This document shows positions 61,510 through 64,000 of a DNA stretch of 64,000 bases, in pieces; position 1 is the first letter of the stretch; every line of letters begins with the position of its first letter. The stretch is taken from contig JAJQAG010000003.1 in the NCBI GenBank assembly GCA_021203905.1, positions 1 through 64,000 of the forward strand, given 5' to 3'. The stretch is from Coprobacillus sp. Its GTDB lineage: Bacteria; Bacillota_I; Bacilli_A; RFN20; CAG-826. Position numbers and translations under genes: made by a program. The notes under the pieces were generated by a model. The model was not told where the DNA came from. It saw only the letters and a program-made list of their open reading frames with translations, and made no database searches.

Positions 61510-62904
61510 ATGGCAAAAAACGAACGTGTCGCTAAAAGAAATACCAGAATGATGATATCACCATTCTTGGTTGTTATTATCTCCTTTATAGTCATCATCT
61601 TTTTGGGGGCTTTTTTATTATGTTGTCCATTCTGCAGAATTGATGGCAATTGGGGAGTCTATATGAAGGATTTCTTCATTGCCTGCTCTTCAACTTGTGT
61701 GACTGGACTCTCCGTTTATAGTGAGGGTGTTGTCAATGTTTATAACCTCGGTGGACAGATTGTCATGTTGGTGATGATCCAGATTGGAGGCCTTTCCTTT
61801 ATTACCCTACTTACATTTGTGGTGACACTCTTTACCAGAAGGATGAGTATGAGGAATAGATTGTTCTTTACGCAAGCTGTAAGTGCAACCTCTCTTGGAG
61901 ATATGACTCGCTTTGTGAGAAATGTCGTCATAATCACTTTCTCCATTGAGTTTATAGGAGCAGTTCTCCTCTTCCCAGTCTTTATCAGTGCGTATGATGA
62001 TGTGGGGGATGCCATATGGACATCCATCTTCCAATCCGTCTCTACTTTCTGTAATGCAGGCTTTGATATTTTAGGAAGCACTTCCTATGTCAGAGAAGGC
62101 AACGAAATTCTCATGAGGCTTGCAGATTGGCAATATTATTACATGCAAGCTATCACAATGATCCTTGTTATCTTTGGGGGAATTTCCTTCTTAGTGATTA
62201 TGGATATCTTCTCTCCAAAGAAGAATAGAAGGAATAAAGTTCTTAATAAAGTAGTGCTATCAACGACCCTTGTTTTGTTGGTTGCGGGTACGGGTTTATT
62301 CTGTTTAACCGAGATGGCATTTGGGGATAATGATGCAACATTTATGCAGTGCCTCTTCCAGTCAGTGACCTGTAGAACTGCGGGATTCTCGACGATGGAT
62401 CAATCACAACTGAGTACCGGTGGGAAGGTCATTTCCTGTATCCTAATGTTTATCGGTGGTTCTCCTACATCCACTGCGGGTGGTATCAAGACCACAACGA
62501 TATTTGTGATTATATATTCTCTTTATAAAACACTCCGTGGAAAGCAGTTTGTCGCCTTCAATAGAAGGTTCTCATATAGGGCCACAGCGAGGGCTATGTC
62601 CTTAGTGGTTATCAGTGGTATTCTCATTCTTGTGGGCTATATCTGTATTGTGGAATTTGAAGCTCACAACGAGATGGTCACTAGTGGTAACGCTATCTAT
62701 GAAGTCTTCTCCGCCTTTGGTACTGTCGGACTGTCGACTGGTGTAACACCTTATCTGACCACTGGTAGTGAGATAGTCTTATGCATATTAATGTTATTTG
62801 GACGTATTGGTCCAGTGACATTCTTCCAGGTCTTCAACAGAGATATCGATAAGGAGGAACACCTCCACTACGAGTATGTTGAAGAAGATATTTTAATTGG
62901 GTAA
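61510..62904 (+). CDS. trkH: TrkH/KtrB family potassium uptake channel
   Basis: STCVTGLSVYS, FCNAGFDILG, TCRTAGFSTMD, GGSPTSTAGGIKTTT P-loop/selectivity motifs. Confidence 0.94.
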   Translation: MAKNERVAKRNTRMMISPFLVVIISFIVIIFLGAFLLCCPFCRIDGNWGVYMKDFFIACSSTCVTGLSVYSEGVVNVYNLGGQIVMLVMIQIGGLSFITLLTFVVTLFTRRMSMRNRLFFTQAVSATSLGDMTRFVRNVVIITFSIEFIGAVLLFPVFISAYDDVGDAIWTSIFQSVSTFCNAGFDILGSTSYVREGNEILMRLADWQYYYMQAITMILVIFGGISFLVIMDIFSPKKNRRNKVLNKVVLSTTLVLLVAGTGLFCLTEMAFGDNDATFMQCLFQSVTCRTAGFSTMDQSQLSTGGKVISCILMFIGGSPTSTAGGIKTTTIFVIIYSLYKTLRGKQFVAFNRRFSYRATARAMSLVVISGILILVGYICIVEFEAHNEMVTSGNAIYEVFSAFGTVGLSTGVTPYLTTGSEIVLCILMLFGRIGPVTFFQVFNRDIDKEEHLHYEYVEEDILIG

Positions 62905-62924
62905 TATAAAGGAGGTAATTCTTT

Positions 62925-63620
62925 ATGGCAAAGAAAACATTTGCGGTTATTGGCTTAGGTGAATTCGGTTATGCGGTCGCGGAAGAGCTCGCTATTTTGG
63001 GAATGGATGTTATCGCTATCGATGAAGATCAAGATAATGTCGAGAGAATTGCTAAGATTCTCGATACAGCGTTCGTCGCTAATCCAGCGGATGAGAAAGC
63101 TCTTATCGAGTTAGGCATCAATAGTGTGGATGTCGCTATTGTGGCTATGGGCTCTAAAATTGAAGAAACCATTGTCACCACCGTGATTCTTAAACAGATG
63201 AATGTGAAACAGATTATTGTTCGTGTGGATGAAGACTACTATATTCCTATTGTTCAACAATTAGGAGCCACGGAGATTGTCTCCCCACAGAAGAATGCGG
63301 GAGTGGATCTCGCTAATAGACTAACACATGATGATTATCAGAACTTCTACAAACTTGATAACACCCACTCCATTGTCTCTATCAAGGTTAATTCAGATTA
63401 TCAACCCACTCCGATAAAAGACATTAATACAAAGTCAAGATATGGAATTAATATCGTCCTTATTATTCGTAATAAGCACTCATTTGTTCCAGGCGGACTT
63501 GATAGTATCCTTCCTGATGACATTATTTATGTCGTCGGAACTTCAAAAGAAATCAGAAACTTCAGCGATAGTTTAAGCGCAGTGAAAAAATCAAAGCACG
63601 CCTCTGAAACAGTTGAATAA
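62925..63620 (+). CDS. trkA: TrkA/KtrA family K+ uptake regulatory protein (RCK)
   Basis: FAVIGLGEFGYAVAEELAILGMDVIAIDEDQDNV Rossmann fold; TrkA_C at the C-terminus. Confidence 0.94.
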   Translation: MAKKTFAVIGLGEFGYAVAEELAILGMDVIAIDEDQDNVERIAKILDTAFVANPADEKALIELGINSVDVAIVAMGSKIEETIVTTVILKQMNVKQIIVRVDEDYYIPIVQQLGATEIVSPQKNAGVDLANRLTHDDYQNFYKLDNTHSIVSIKVNSDYQPTPIKDINTKSRYGINIVLIIRNKHSFVPGGLDSILPDDIIYVVGTSKEIRNFSDSLSAVKKSKHASETVE

Positions 63621-63637
63621 ATATCTTTGATTTCAAA

Positions 63638-63666
63638 TAAAAAACCAGCAAGTTGCTGGTTTTTTA
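63638..63666. terminator. bidirectional terminator trkA/nusG
   Basis: aaaaaccagca-agt-tgctggttttt. Confidence 0.9.
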
Positions 63667-63676
63667 ATTTGCTTAA

Positions 63677-64000
63677 TTAGGAATTGGCTTCAATCTTTTC
63701 AATAGATGAGAAGTCCACAACCGCTGTGGAAGGTCGTCCGAAGAAGTAGAACTCCACCTCCACCTGGCTGGTTGCCTTATCAATGGAGATAATGTCACCT
63801 TCAGTGTTTTCAAATGGACCGGAGATAATCTTGATGCGATCACCAACTTTATAACGATCAAACATCGACTCATCAACAATTCCCATTCTCTTAAGGACTG
63901 GTTCCATCTGCTCTCTTGGAACAGGGAATGGTTTGGTACCTTTACCGGAAGAGCCGACGAATCCAGTAACCCCTGGAGTGTTACGGACAATATACCACGC
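63677..64000 (-). CDS. nusG: transcription termination/antitermination factor NusG, 3' part (runs off window)
   Basis: IVRNTPGVTGFVGSSGKGTKPFPVPREQMEPVLKRMG... KOW: YKVGDRIKIISGPFENTEGDIISIDKATSQVEVEFYFFGRPSTAVVDFSSIEKI. Confidence 0.95.
   Translation of the reverse strand, partial: AWYIVRNTPGVTGFVGSSGKGTKPFPVPREQMEPVLKRMGIVDESMFDRYKVGDRIKIISGPFENTEGDIISIDKATSQVEVEFYFFGRPSTAVVDFSSIEKIEANS

Overview
The window is an AT-rich bacterial chromosome segment, probably from a Firmicutes/Mollicutes-related lineage. That placement is inferred from gene content and synteny; I could not run a 16S search. Almost everything lies on the minus strand. It holds the 5' end of 23S rRNA and a complete 16S rRNA with a strong promoter, then a glycolytic operon (gapA-pgk-tpiA plus a BI-1 protein). 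Next come whiA/XRE, trxB, a fused lgt-HAD (ppaX-like) gene, uvrA, tRNA-Pro(GGG), nifJ (PFOR), galU and tRNA-Lys(CTT). An accessory block at about 21-46 kb follows. At the far end are the housekeeping str/rpo/rpl clusters (tuf, fusA, rpsG, rpsL, rpoC, rpoB, rplL, rplJ, rplA, rplK, nusG 3' end), interrupted by plus-strand trkH/trkA. The best candidates for under-described biology are: (1) a self-contained AAA_14/DUF4143 ATPase-nuclease-like gene whose promoter abuts a strict 23-bp (46-bp higher-order) iterated array and whose transcript looks leaderless; (2) a secreted nuclease (SNase) + 2 solute-binding proteins + ABC permeases + ABC ATPase locus, where the ATPase carries a ~270-aa insertion, next to two inverted secreted 5'-nucleotidase paralogs, resembling a nucleic-acid scavenging system; (3) an HTH-MNT/HEPN toxin-antitoxin module with mirror-image divergent promoters inside an inverted repeat; (4) a solitary OLD-like ATPase-TOPRIM nuclease; (5) near-absence of TGA as a stop codon; (6) several TATAAT-N7/8-ATG leaderless gene starts; (7) a G9 tract in the upstream region of a surface lipoprotein gene. 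All coordinates and motif counts were read by eye.
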